A stretch of DNA of 64,000 nucleotides from Bacillota bacterium (GCA_023443515.1 JAEZUC010000158.1:1-64000); one strand, 5' to 3'; shown: positions 44,539 through 53,924, numbered from the stretch's first letter. Numbers and translations are program-made. Notes: generated from the letters alone by a model not told the origin.

Positions 44539-45514
44539 ATATTTCAACTCCCTTCGGCAGTAAGCAGTCATTTGCAATTGCAGCAAATTCCGTGTCCTTA
44601 AGGCCTCTCCCTAAGCGTATGCTTTCCTGACGTATTATGGAAAGGAGTATAGGTATTTTCTCGGTCTCCAGTGTTATTCCATATTCTTTGAGTTTCATTT
44701 CCACAGACGATTTTCCTGAATGCTTGCCTATTACTATATTTCTTGACATCCCAACCACCGAAGGCTCAAAGGGCTCGTAATTTGAACCTTTTTTAAGTAT
44801 GCCGTCCACATGTACTCCTGACTCCACATCAAATATGTGTTCTCCTATAACAGCCTTGTTTCCCGCAATCTGATACCCTGATAATTCTTCATAAAGTTCT
44901 TTTATTTTACGGAATACTGCTAAATTCATATTGGGCTTGTGACGTTTTGCAATACGCAGTATCATTATTAATTCTTCAAGTGCCGCAAATCCTCCGGCCC
45001 CTGCAAAGCTTGCCACAACATTCTCCCCATCATTTAAAATCCATTCAGCCGCAAGTGCAGTTGCACAAAAATACCTGTTTTGTGGGCAAAATTCCAACCT
45101 GCCGTTGAATATTCCTTTAATCTTTTGGAATACATTAATATAATCGTGTATCATAAGGTCATCAAGCCCAATAATTCTGACGTTATTAATATTGTTATAT
45201 TTAGTTGTTTGATTTAATTCCCTGATATCGTTAACCTGAATTTCGGATATTGAATTAGTGAAGATTTCAAAACTTCCCATACGGCATACATAGCCTGCAA
45301 ACCCGGGAAATGAATCAATTTCACTGGAGCATTGTACCTTGAGAACTGTTTTTGCTTTGTCTACTATATTTGCCATTAATTCGAATAAAGGTATATCGAT
45401 TTGAATATAGTTAATCCCTGTTTGCAAGAGCAGACTGTAAAACTCTGAAATTTTATTTACCGGGGCAGCTTTATAGTTCAATGTACACAGTGTAACATCT
45501 GTTATTCTTATCAC
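44528..45514 (-). CDS. nifV: Homocitrate synthase, C-terminal (omega) subunit
   Basis: 328 residues from a GTG behind GGGGGGAG. The first 190 residues look like a degenerate TIM barrel lacking the DTTLRDG motif (ITDVTLCTLNYKAAPVNKI in its place), and the last 130 contain the NifV/LeuA linker and C-terminal signatures: GEHIFDVESGVHVDGILKK, IGKHSGKSSVEMKLKEYG. This matches nifV-omega of C. pasteurianum, which corresponds to the C-terminal part of NifV. The gene overlaps the alpha subunit gene by 11 nt, suiting coupled translation of partners. Confidence 0.85.
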   Translation of the reverse strand: MIRITDVTLCTLNYKAAPVNKISEFYSLLLQTGINYIQIDIPLFELMANIVDKAKTVLKVQCSSEIDSFPGFAGYVCRMGSFEIFTNSISEIQVNDIRELNQTTKYNNINNVRIIGLDDLMIHDYINVFQKIKGIFNGRLEFCPQNRYFCATALAAEWILNDGENVVASFAGAGGFAALEELIMILRIAKRHKPNMNLAVFRKIKELYEELSGYQIAGNKAVIGEHIFDVESGVHVDGILKKGSNYEPFEPSVVGMSRNIVIGKHSGKSSVEMKLKEYGITLETEKIPILLSIIRQESIRLGRGLKDTEFAAIANDCLLPKGVEICEG

Positions 45515-45551
45515 GTTTTGCTCCCCCCTGAAAATTTGGTTTTATCAGCAT

Positions 45552-45860
45552 TTATATCATAAGTTCTTTAACCTTCTCTCCTCCAACAAGATGCTGTTCT
45601 ACTATTGTTTCAACATCGTCTTCCGTAATATTACCGTACCAGGTACCCTCAGGATAAATTACCACGACAGGCCCCTTGTCGCATATTCCAAAACAGCCTG
45701 TATTCGTTACCATAACCTCACCTGTTAAGTCATTATCATCTATTTCTTCCATAAACTTTTGTATCAGTGCAACACTTCCCTTTGAGTGGCAAAAGCCCTT
45801 TTGTGTTCCGTTAATTCTACAGCTTGCACATACAAAAACATGATATTTCGGATTTACCAT
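45552..45860 (-). CDS. Thioredoxin-like [2Fe-2S] ferredoxin, nif-associated
   Basis: 102 residues, the same size as the C. pasteurianum 2Fe-2S ferredoxin. Cysteines in HVFVCASCRINGTQKGFC and in the VTNTGCFGICDKGPVVVIYP loop provide the cluster ligands on a thioredoxin-like fold. In C. pasteurianum the homologue interacts specifically with the MoFe protein (known for the family). It lies between nifN-B and nifV-omega and is expected to serve nitrogenase or its assembly in electron transfer. Confidence 0.9.
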   Translation of the reverse strand: MVNPKYHVFVCASCRINGTQKGFCHSKGSVALIQKFMEEIDDNDLTGEVMVTNTGCFGICDKGPVVVIYPEGTWYGNITEDDVETIVEQHLVGGEKVKELMI

Positions 45861-45887
45861 AAAAACCTCTCTTTCACTAAAAGCATA

Positions 45888-48506
45888 CTAGACACATATG
45901 GTTTCCGCCGCCTTTTTTACGGCATCTTCAATTCTGTCGTAGGTTGTAAATATTTCAATTGATTTTTCCTTAAGTTTCTGTTTAGGTGCTTCTCCGATTC
46001 TCATTGCTACTACACCTTTACAGTCCTTGACAGCTTCAAAAATGGCATCCATTTTGCCTTCTTTATTACCGCCACCCATTCCGTCACAGCTTTCGGAACC
46101 ATCGCAATATTTTGAAACACTCCTTTTTTCCCTGAATCGTATGCTTTTATTTGTATATTCATATATATAAAAATCTGTCGCATGGCCAAAGTGTTGATCT
46201 ACAAGTACACCACTCTTTGAAGAAACTGCAAACAGCATACTTTTTTGTTTCTCTGCTGATGTACAGCCTCTGAATTCTATTGACTGGTCATTGTCCAAGG
46301 TGCCTATTGCATCGGCTCTGCACTGATGGCAATGATACATCTGAGGCATTATCTTGCCACAGGTTTTTCTCATTTCCATTATCTCCTTGTTACTTGTAAG
46401 AGGCATATTTTCGAATGCACTTCCGGCTACAGGTATAAGCTGCATTATGTTTGATATGTCACACCCCAGTTCCTTTGCTTTTCTAATCACCTGTTGTACA
46501 TGATATTCATTAATTCCTTTAAGCATAACTACATTTACCTTGCATACGACACCCAAAGCAGAAAGCTTTTTAAGTCCTGCCATCTGGTTTGCCATAAGGA
46601 TTGCTGCTCCAACTTCTCCAAAATACCTATTGCCCATAAAATCAATGTGTTTGTATATTTTGGCTCCTACAGTTGCATTTACGGCATTCATTGTAACTGT
46701 TACGTGGGATACTCCCAGTGTTGCAAGCTCGTCTGCATATATTGGCAGCATTAGTCCGTTTGTAGAAAGGCAGAAGGTTACTTGTGGATCAAACTCTCTT
46801 ATAAGTGCAAGGGTTTTCCTTGTGTTTTCGAAATCTGCCAGAGAATCTCCAGGCCCTGCAATTCCCACTACAGTAAGGTTTGGCATCTTTTGCTTTACGA
46901 TTTTATATTTTTCCAGTGCTTTTTCAGGTGATAGTATTTCAGTTGTTACCCCTGGTCTGCTTTCATTTGGACAATCATATTTTCTGACACAGTAGTTGCA
47001 TTGAATGTTACATTTTGGAGCTACGGGGAGATGCATTCTGGCATACCCGCTGCCACAGCCGTTAAAGCATGGATGTGTGGCGGATTTTTCTTTGGCAGAT
47101 AAGACAGCCTCACTCGTATTTGACTTTGTTTCAAGGTTTTCCTTGTAATACTGCTTGTATAGTGAGCTGCGGAAGCTGTGTTCTTTTTGTGTAAGAAGTG
47201 TATTTGTAATTCTGTCAAGCAAGGTGATTGAGCCTTCATAACCCAATATTCTTACCCTCTGTCCGCCGATATTGTCGTGGATGGGAAATGCACATCTCAC
47301 AAGGGGAAGTTTGTGTTTTTCTTCGATTCGCCTGCCGTCTGAGCTTCCTATCATTATGTTAGCGCTAAGCTCTAAAGCATATTTCTCGATTGTATCAAAA
47401 TCACAGTCATCAATTATTTTAAATTTTTCAACAAATGCGTAATCTGAGACCTTTTGTATCTCGTCTATCAACAAATTGCACAAAGAACTGCATTTTGCCC
47501 CTGTGGCAGTTACTACAGGCATAATTCCGTTTTCAGCACACAATCTGACTGTTGAGTATACAAAATCCGGCTCTCCAAAAATCACTGCCCTGCCTTCGCT
47601 GTTGTATTTATGTGAATCTATTATGGAATCCAGATATCTTCCCCGCTCTTTTTTAATTTCAGCACTCATAGTGCCTCCTGCCTTTACAAGCTGGCGGACA
47701 AACATATCTGTATCCCGAAGTCCGACAGGGAGACTGCATCTCACATATGGCACGCCATAGGCCTCATATAAATATTGTGCCGGAGAGTCTTCTCCCTTTA
47801 TAAAGGTAGAAAGCTCTATTGTCAGCTTGGCTCCGCCCATAAGTGAGATTTCCTCAATAGAAGTTCCCCCCTCGGGTAGCCTGTTATATATCCTTTTATA
47901 CTCTCCGTCAAGATTATCGGATATGTCAGGAAGCAATATGTAATCTATTTTCATGGAATCAAGTAAGCTCTTTAAATATCGGGTGTCTGCCGGAGATATA
48001 AGCCCTGTTATAATGTTTACCTTGTTATTTTTTTCAGTGTCCATTTCTACATTTTCAACAATAGCTCTAAGTGCTTTAAAAAATCCCTCATACTGCGTTC
48101 CGGAGTAGCCTGCCGAGGATACGGGTATTATTCTGACATTTGTTTCAGGATGTTTTTCATAAAATTCATTTATTATTCTGTTTATATCCTCGCCGATGGT
48201 CTCAGCCAAACAGGTTGTTGCTACTCCTATTATTTCAGGGTTATACAGGGCTATCATGTTTTCAAGTCCTTTTATAAGGTTGCTTTCACCGCCAAAAACA
48301 GTGCCTTCCTCTGTAAGTGATGAAGAAGCGATATCTACCGGTTCGTTGTAATGAGTTGCCATATGTCTTCTTATATAGGTGCTGCAACCCTGTGAACCAT
48401 GAAGTATTGTCATACATTTTTTTATTCCGTAGAAAGCGCTTACGCTTCCCATGGGCATACACATTTTACATGGATTTACAGTCAGGTTTACCAAATTTTT
48501 ACTCAT
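45888..48506 (-). CDS. nifN-B: NifN-NifB fusion: FeMo-cofactor scaffold subunit joined to NifB
   Basis: 872 residues. The first 440 or so are NifN (NPCKMCMPMGSVSAFYGIK, LHGSQGCSTYIRRHMATHYN, ATTCLAETIGEDI), the beta-like partner of NifE on which the cofactor matures. From about residue 475 the radical-SAM enzyme NifB begins (HPCFNGCGSGYARMHLPVAP, then CNIQCNYC with the three cluster cysteines, VGIAGPGDSLA), which builds the NifB-co precursor from SAM and Fe-S clusters. The final 120 residues are a NifX-like domain (VLVDQHFGHATDFYIYEY). The same fusion is known in C. pasteurianum and places precursor synthesis on the scaffold. Confidence 0.95.
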   Translation of the reverse strand: MSKNLVNLTVNPCKMCMPMGSVSAFYGIKKCMTILHGSQGCSTYIRRHMATHYNEPVDIASSSLTEEGTVFGGESNLIKGLENMIALYNPEIIGVATTCLAETIGEDINRIINEFYEKHPETNVRIIPVSSAGYSGTQYEGFFKALRAIVENVEMDTEKNNKVNIITGLISPADTRYLKSLLDSMKIDYILLPDISDNLDGEYKRIYNRLPEGGTSIEEISLMGGAKLTIELSTFIKGEDSPAQYLYEAYGVPYVRCSLPVGLRDTDMFVRQLVKAGGTMSAEIKKERGRYLDSIIDSHKYNSEGRAVIFGEPDFVYSTVRLCAENGIMPVVTATGAKCSSLCNLLIDEIQKVSDYAFVEKFKIIDDCDFDTIEKYALELSANIMIGSSDGRRIEEKHKLPLVRCAFPIHDNIGGQRVRILGYEGSITLLDRITNTLLTQKEHSFRSSLYKQYYKENLETKSNTSEAVLSAKEKSATHPCFNGCGSGYARMHLPVAPKCNIQCNYCVRKYDCPNESRPGVTTEILSPEKALEKYKIVKQKMPNLTVVGIAGPGDSLADFENTRKTLALIREFDPQVTFCLSTNGLMLPIYADELATLGVSHVTVTMNAVNATVGAKIYKHIDFMGNRYFGEVGAAILMANQMAGLKKLSALGVVCKVNVVMLKGINEYHVQQVIRKAKELGCDISNIMQLIPVAGSAFENMPLTSNKEIMEMRKTCGKIMPQMYHCHQCRADAIGTLDNDQSIEFRGCTSAEKQKSMLFAVSSKSGVLVDQHFGHATDFYIYEYTNKSIRFREKRSVSKYCDGSESCDGMGGGNKEGKMDAIFEAVKDCKGVVAMRIGEAPKQKLKEKSIEIFTTYDRIEDAVKKAAETICV

Positions 48507-48532
48507 ACTTCTCCCCCCTTTCGATTAAGGAT

Positions 48533-49879
48533 TTAAAACTCCTGCTTAATGTACTCCCATACAGGACTGTTCATAGACAGGTTTATTTCCTTAGTAAAAT
48601 TAACTACTCCCTCATATCCGGCAAGTGCATGTTTTCTCTCATGGTTGTGATCACAAAATGCAATCCCAAGTTTATAGGCTAAGGGCCTTTCCTTAACACC
48701 ACCTACCAAAATATCTGCATCCTTCTCCTTCATAAAGGCCTCAAGCTCCGCAGGGTTTGCATCATCTAAGATTACAGCATTTTCGCCAACCAGATTTGTA
48801 ATAATCTCATATTCCTCAGGTTTTCCTGTTTGTGTCCCAACGACAACTGTTTCTATTCCCATCTGGTTAAACTGCCTTATAAGTGAAATTGCCTTAAAGC
48901 CCCCGCCCACATAAATTGCGGCTTTTTTCCCCTGAAGCATGGTCTTATATTTTTCCATTATTGGTATTAATCTGTCTGTTTCTGATTCTGTAAATTGTTT
49001 AGCTTTTTGTATATTTTCTTCAGTCCCTATTGCTTCTGCTACTCTGATTAAGGATTGTGTTGTGTCCTCTACTCCGAAAAAACTGACCTTTACAAAGGGA
49101 ATACTCATTTCTGCTTCCATCTTTTTTGCCAGATAAGTCATTGAACCCGCACACTGTACAAGATTCAGCCTTGCTGAAGGTGCCTTTATAAGATTGTCAT
49201 AGCCGGCATCCCCTGTAATTGTCGATACTACGGGAATACCTATTTTATTAAGGTAGTTTTTGATTATCCACATTTCACCGGCAAGGTTGAAATCTCCAAG
49301 GATATTGACTCCATTTGTTTTGGAAATATTTCTGTGAGGCCCCAATAGCTCCAGTATGGCATTACACGCCATTTTGTAACCATAGGATTTGTTGCCTGAG
49401 AATCCGGGGGATTTCACCGGGATTACCCTTGTTCCGTGTTTCTTTTCCGCATGTCTGCACACGGCTTCCACGTCATCACCGATTACACCCACAATACATG
49501 TGGCATAGACAAATATCACTTTTGGATTATGCTTTAGAACAACTTCATCAATGGCAGCACTCAGCTTTTTTTCTCCTCCGAAAACAATGTCCTGTTCCGT
49601 CAAATCTGTTGAAAAGCTGTTTCTGTAAAGGTCGCTTCCGCTTGTAAGGCTTCCCCTGATATCCCAGGTATAGCTGGCACATCCTATGGGACCGTGGACA
49701 ATATGAAATGCGTCGGTAATTGGGTTCAGCACTACTCTTGCTCCGCAGTATACACACGCCCTCTGGCTTACAGCTCCCGATACGCTGTTGCTTTCACATT
49801 TGATAGCTGTTGCTCCGGATTTTTCAAATCCGAATTTAATAAAGTCTTTTCTTTCATCCAGTATAAGTGACTCTGTCAT
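48533..49879 (-). CDS. nifE: Nitrogenase FeMo-cofactor biosynthesis protein NifE
   Basis: 448 residues from the ATG at 49879; an upstream TTG is rejected. It is homologous to NifD: RACVYCGARVVLNPITDAFH, VHGPIGCASYTWDIRG and VYATCIVGVIGDDVEAVC carry the cysteines for the P-cluster-like 4Fe-4S site. NLVQCAGSMTYLA retains the cofactor-binding Cys. With NifN it forms the scaffold for FeMo-co maturation. It lies 40 nt after nifK and 26 nt before nifN-B. Confidence 0.94.
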   Translation of the reverse strand: MTESLILDERKDFIKFGFEKSGATAIKCESNSVSGAVSQRACVYCGARVVLNPITDAFHIVHGPIGCASYTWDIRGSLTSGSDLYRNSFSTDLTEQDIVFGGEKKLSAAIDEVVLKHNPKVIFVYATCIVGVIGDDVEAVCRHAEKKHGTRVIPVKSPGFSGNKSYGYKMACNAILELLGPHRNISKTNGVNILGDFNLAGEMWIIKNYLNKIGIPVVSTITGDAGYDNLIKAPSARLNLVQCAGSMTYLAKKMEAEMSIPFVKVSFFGVEDTTQSLIRVAEAIGTEENIQKAKQFTESETDRLIPIMEKYKTMLQGKKAAIYVGGGFKAISLIRQFNQMGIETVVVGTQTGKPEEYEIITNLVGENAVILDDANPAELEAFMKEKDADILVGGVKERPLAYKLGIAFCDHNHERKHALAGYEGVVNFTKEINLSMNSPVWEYIKQEF

Positions 49880-49919
49880 TATTTCCGCCCCCTTCTCCAA
49901 AGGTTTTAGTTTGTCTTGG

Positions 49920-51284
49920 TTACATAACTATTTCAAATTCCTCATCACTTGTTTCCCTGTCCTGTCTGTCCATCAAGGCCCCTGCTATCATTTCCACCAT
50001 TCTCAATGCTCCTCTATAGCCCAGTATTGGTGCATATGAATGAGCATATCTGTCAAGTACAGGAAAACCTGCACGTACAAAGGGTATGTCTTCAGCTTTT
50101 GCTATTTGTTTACCATAAGACGTGCCAAGCAGCAGATCAACCTTTTCGTTCTTTACCCATTGATGGAGCTCGAACAAGTCTCCCGATGCTTTTGCAGTGC
50201 AATCAGTTACACCGTATTGCTCAAAAAGCTTGTTTGCAAGTTTTACAAATGCCTCACCGGGTGTCCCTGTCAGAACATATTTAGGTATCATCCCCATTTC
50301 CAGCACCAGACGGGTAAGACCAAGAACTGTGTCAGGATCTCCGAATATTGCTACTGTTTTATCATGAAAGTAGAAATGCGCATCAAGGATTATGTCAACC
50401 AATTGTCCTCGTTCTTCTTCAAGCTCGTAAGGAATTTCCTCATTTGTTATCTGGGAAAGCTCCATAACAAATTTGTCAGTAGCCTCAATGCCTATTGGAA
50501 GCTGCATCAGAGAGTACGGAACCTTGCACTTTCTTTCTAATACATTTGCTGGCTCCTCACTTGTAAGTTCGCCAAGTGCAAGGACCTTTGTACAGTCACC
50601 CAGACCGATTATTTCAGGTATGGTAGTTCCGCCTTTTGGATACATTGCATAGTTACCCGTCATTGGAGCGTCCATTACACCGCTTTGATCAGGGAACATG
50701 ATAAACGGTACTTTCATCAGCTTCAATATTCTTTTCAGTTCCCTGATGTCGCCGGGATTTACAAACCCGGGGAAAATTGCAGTTTTGCCGTTTGATTGAC
50801 CTGTTGACTGTGCCATATAGTTAATAAAGCCGGACATCATATTATAAAATCCGTTTATGTGAGAGCCTACATAGCTTGGTGTGTTTGTATGTACAACGTA
50901 TTTTCCTTCGGGTATATCAATATCTTGGATAAAAGCAGTCAGGTCATCTCCTATTGTCTCACTCAGACAGGTAGTATGTACTGCGATAATATCAGGACTA
51001 TATATATCAAATACATTTTTTACACCTGTTTTAAGATTGCTTCCTCCACCAAATACCGAAGCACCTTCTGTAAATGAGCTTGTAGATGCCATTGCAGGTT
51101 CCTTGAAATGCCTTGACAAAAATGTTCTGTGGTAGGAGGCACATCCCTGTGAGCCGTGGCTGTGAGGCATACAGTTATGCACTCCAAGTGCTGCATACAT
51201 TGCACCAACCGGCTGACAGGTTTTACACGGATTAATTCTTAAGCTACTGCGTTCTGTTATTTCCTTTGGAGTCATTGTAAGCAT
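49920..51284 (-). CDS. nifK: Nitrogenase molybdenum-iron protein beta chain
   Basis: 454 residues, short like the C. pasteurianum protein, which lacks the N-terminal extension of A. vinelandii NifK. P-cluster cysteines lie in INPCKTCQPVGAMYAALGVH, HGSQGCASYHRTFL and VHTTCLSETIGDDL. Two copies form the MoFe heterotetramer with NifD. The start shares one base with the nifD stop (TAATG), ensuring equal translation. Confidence 0.96.
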   Translation of the reverse strand: MLTMTPKEITERSSLRINPCKTCQPVGAMYAALGVHNCMPHSHGSQGCASYHRTFLSRHFKEPAMASTSSFTEGASVFGGGSNLKTGVKNVFDIYSPDIIAVHTTCLSETIGDDLTAFIQDIDIPEGKYVVHTNTPSYVGSHINGFYNMMSGFINYMAQSTGQSNGKTAIFPGFVNPGDIRELKRILKLMKVPFIMFPDQSGVMDAPMTGNYAMYPKGGTTIPEIIGLGDCTKVLALGELTSEEPANVLERKCKVPYSLMQLPIGIEATDKFVMELSQITNEEIPYELEEERGQLVDIILDAHFYFHDKTVAIFGDPDTVLGLTRLVLEMGMIPKYVLTGTPGEAFVKLANKLFEQYGVTDCTAKASGDLFELHQWVKNEKVDLLLGTSYGKQIAKAEDIPFVRAGFPVLDRYAHSYAPILGYRGALRMVEMIAGALMDRQDRETSDEEFEIVM

Positions 51285-52876
51285 TATTCTTCACCTCCTG
51301 CTAATGAAGCTTTTAATGTTGATCTGTTTTTCCATGGTGGTGTAACAAATCCCCATGCCGGGGTATACAGTCCCATTGTTATATCTCTTGCAAAATTGAT
51401 GGAGCCTCTGAAGCCGGCATACGGGCCGCTGTAATCATAAGAATGCAACTGTCTTGCCAGTACTCCTGACTTTTGGAGTGAGTATTTATCCTTTATTCCC
51501 GAGAAAAATATGTCAGGTTTTAACAGTTTCAGGAATTCATCAGTCTCAAACTGGTTCAGATCATCAACTACAATACTTCCGTTTTCCATATGCCTTATCA
51601 TACCTGTATAGTCTTCCAGAGGAATTTTTGATTTTAACAGTTCATATTGTTCGTCAGTAAGATATGCGTGATATTTTTTTTCGTCTTTTTCTACATTGAG
51701 GTGTTCTATGTTTTTGCTGTCAGCATCTTCTTTTATTGTAGGAATTACTTCTCTTCCTTCATAGTCGTCCCTGTGAGCAAATTCGTAGCCTGCAAGGATT
51801 GTGGAAACACCGAAGTCTGAAAGCAGCAGCTGATAATGATGTGACCTTGACCCACCCACGTATAGGGCGGCTGTTTTACCTTTAAGCTTTGAATAGTAGT
51901 ATTCCTTCTCTTCTGCAATGTTTGCAAGCTCGTCACTTATAACTTCTTCCGTTCGCTCTGCAAGCTCCTTGTCTCCAAAGTATGCTGCCATGTCTCTCAA
52001 AGATTGTATAGTTGACTTTATTCCGATGAAGTTTACCTTAATCCAGTCTACACCGTATTTTGTTTTCATCATTTCAGCTATATAGTTTATTGAACGGTGA
52101 CATTGAACCAGATTGAGGTTTGCCATGTGAGAATTTTGAATTGCTTCAAAACTGCCATCTCCGGTAAACACCGATATTACATCGTACCCGATACGCTTCA
52201 TTATCCTTTCAACTTCCCAGCCGTCTCCGCCGATGTTATATTCCCCTAATAGGTTTACGGAATATTTGTTTTTAGGAGGCGTATCATTTGTTCCTATTAT
52301 TTTTTTCATGAGTGTGTTATTGGCGATATGGTGACCTCCGCTCTGGCTGACACCTTTGTATCCCTCACAGCTGAAGGCCATACAGGTGATTCCGTATATT
52401 TTTTCGGATTCTGCCGCAACCGCATGTATGTCATCTCCTATAAGTCCTACAGGGCAGGTTGAACATATCATTATACATTTTGGGTTAAAAATCTCAACCG
52501 CTTCTTTTATTGCCTGTCTCAATTTTTTTTCGCCGCCGAACACTATGTCAGGTTCCTGAAGGTCGGTTGAAAAGCAGTATTCAGTAAAATTTCTTCCGTC
52601 CTCGGTTTTTGCCTTGTTTCTTCTGGTTCCCCATGAATAGTAGCCACAACCGATAGGCCCGTGTGTTAATACAAGTACATCCTTCAAAGGCCCGAGAACA
52701 ACACCTTTACAACCTGCATAGCAACATCCCCTGTTTGTTATAATTCCCGGAACTGTACGGGTGTTTGCCGTAATAGGCTGGTTTTTTGTCTCCTCGGTAA
52801 CTTCCATAATGTGTTCTTTTCTGTTTTTGTAAACTTTCGCACTATATTTGTCCAATACAATATTTCTTACATTCAT
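51284..52876 (-). CDS. nifD: Nitrogenase molybdenum-iron protein alpha chain
   Basis: 530 residues from the ATG at 52876 (GGTGGTGAG upstream). P-cluster cysteines are in GCCYAGCKGVVLGP, HGPIGCGYYSWGTRRNK and ICSTCPVGLIGDD. FeMo-co ligands are the Cys in NLNLVQCHRSINYIAEMM and the His in RQLHSYDYSGPYAGFRG. A segment of about 50 extra residues around 380-440 (DADSKNIEHLNVEKDEKKYH, QYELLKSKIPLEDYTGMIRH) is the insertion that marks clostridial NifD proteins. No nifG/anfG gene lies near, so this is a Mo enzyme. Confidence 0.96.
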   Translation of the reverse strand: MNVRNIVLDKYSAKVYKNRKEHIMEVTEETKNQPITANTRTVPGIITNRGCCYAGCKGVVLGPLKDVLVLTHGPIGCGYYSWGTRRNKAKTEDGRNFTEYCFSTDLQEPDIVFGGEKKLRQAIKEAVEIFNPKCIMICSTCPVGLIGDDIHAVAAESEKIYGITCMAFSCEGYKGVSQSGGHHIANNTLMKKIIGTNDTPPKNKYSVNLLGEYNIGGDGWEVERIMKRIGYDVISVFTGDGSFEAIQNSHMANLNLVQCHRSINYIAEMMKTKYGVDWIKVNFIGIKSTIQSLRDMAAYFGDKELAERTEEVISDELANIAEEKEYYYSKLKGKTAALYVGGSRSHHYQLLLSDFGVSTILAGYEFAHRDDYEGREVIPTIKEDADSKNIEHLNVEKDEKKYHAYLTDEQYELLKSKIPLEDYTGMIRHMENGSIVVDDLNQFETDEFLKLLKPDIFFSGIKDKYSLQKSGVLARQLHSYDYSGPYAGFRGSINFARDITMGLYTPAWGFVTPPWKNRSTLKASLAGGEE

Positions 52877-52895
52877 TTGTCTCACCACCTGTCAT

Positions 52896-53270
52896 TTAAA
52901 GTAGGTTTTCACCGGTTCTAACCTTATAAGTCTCCTGAATTGGTATTATGAATATTTTTCCGTCCCCCGGGTTCCCGGTCTGGTTTACGTTGATAATAGT
53001 TTTTACCGCCAAATCTACCTGCTCGTCATCTACAACTAATGAAAAAAACCTCTTGGGAATCAGCCTTGCCGTCTCTGTAAATGCTTCACCGGCATTTGAT
53101 ACAGGCAATTCTCCGGCTTCCATAATATAGTTTAAAACAGTTGCATCAAGGCTTTTTTTACCTCTCCCAAGGCAAGGCCTGCAGGAGAAGGCCGGAAATC
53201 CGGCATTGGCAAGTGCTTCCTTGGTTCTGTTAACTTTGTTGGTACGGATAAAAGCCATAACCTCTTTCAT
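52896..53270 (-). CDS. nifI2: PII-like nitrogenase regulator NifI2
   Basis: 124 residues from the ATG at 53270 (AGGAGG 8 nt upstream). A GlnB-fold protein (MKEVMAFIRTNKVNRTKEAL, GRGKKSLDATVL, FFSLVVDDEQVDLAVKTIIN, GDGKIFIIPIQETYKVRTGE). The longer T-loop region and position between nifI1 and nifD identify NifI2. With NifI1 it binds the MoFe protein and switches activity off after ammonium addition, relieved by 2-oxoglutarate (known from methanogens). Confidence 0.92.
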   Translation of the reverse strand: MKEVMAFIRTNKVNRTKEALANAGFPAFSCRPCLGRGKKSLDATVLNYIMEAGELPVSNAGEAFTETARLIPKRFFSLVVDDEQVDLAVKTIINVNQTGNPGDGKIFIIPIQETYKVRTGENLL

Positions 53271-53282
53271 AAGCAACACCTC

Positions 53283-53609
53283 CTATAAGCCTTGTTTTGC
53301 AGTACTAATGGTATATGCATCCTGGACTTCACTGATAAATATTCTTCCATCACCAAAGTTGCCTTTCTCTCCCGTACGTGCATTTCTCATAATTATTTTT
53401 ACAACATCGTCTTTGTCTTCATCATTGACAACAATTAGCAGCATTTCTTTTGGAATTTCATCATATTGAATATCTCCTATGACAATACCCTTTTGCTTTC
53501 CTCTTCCATATACATCCATTTTAGTTACTGCGGGAAAGCCTGCTGCCAGTAATTCTGAAAGCACTACACCTGTTCTTTCAGGTCTGATAATCGCTCTTAC
53601 CAATATCAT
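53283..53609 (-). CDS. nifI1: PII-like nitrogenase regulator NifI1
   Basis: 108 residues from the ATG at 53609. PII-family core (MILVRAIIRPERTGVVLSEL, KMDVYGRGKQKGI, MLLIVVNDEDKDDVVKIIM, GNFGDGRIFISEVQDAYTI). It is the partner of NifI2 (12-nt gap). Being part of the nif operon between nifH and nifD is diagnostic. It responds to 2-oxoglutarate and ATP/ADP in the family. A 275-nt palindrome separates it from nifH. Confidence 0.92.
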   Translation of the reverse strand: MILVRAIIRPERTGVVLSELLAAGFPAVTKMDVYGRGKQKGIVIGDIQYDEIPKEMLLIVVNDEDKDDVVKIIMRNARTGEKGNFGDGRIFISEVQDAYTISTAKQGL

Positions 53610-53646
53610 AATTTCATCCGCCTTTCCATATAGTAGGTTAAATTCC

Positions 53647-53921
53647 AATCACCAGCATTTAAAATTTGAGAAATAATGGGTTTAAACTTTAAATGGTGAA
53701 GTCTGATTAAAAATATTTACCATGAATTTGTTGGTGATATTTTGTGATTTGTGCCGTAAAATCAACACGGTGTTGATTTCAGCCCACTATGAGCCACGAT
53801 GGCGAATGCGGGCGACGGCAAAAGAGCTAAAATGTCACCCTACTATTCAGGTAAATATTTTGGAGACGAACCATGGAAAGTTTTAAACTCATCAAGCATG
53901 TCAAAATGTATGCTAGTGATT
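53647..53921 (+). repeat. Long palindromic structured repeat, copy B (nifH-nifI1 intergenic)
   Basis: The whole space between nifH and nifI1 is one imperfect palindrome of about 275 nt. The ends match (AATCACCAGCAT at the left; AATCACTAGCAT as the reverse complement of the right), and pairing continues through GGTTTAAAC, ATGG and AAATATTTACC to the apex. The 65-nt core (53754-53818) begins CCGTAAAATCAACACGG, forms a 9-bp hairpin with loop CGG, and ends GGGCGACGG. It is homologous to copy A near 40.6 kb but its core reads opposite to the nif transcript. A stable hairpin here could also protect nifH mRNA. Confidence 0.75.
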
Positions 53922-53924
53922 ATA

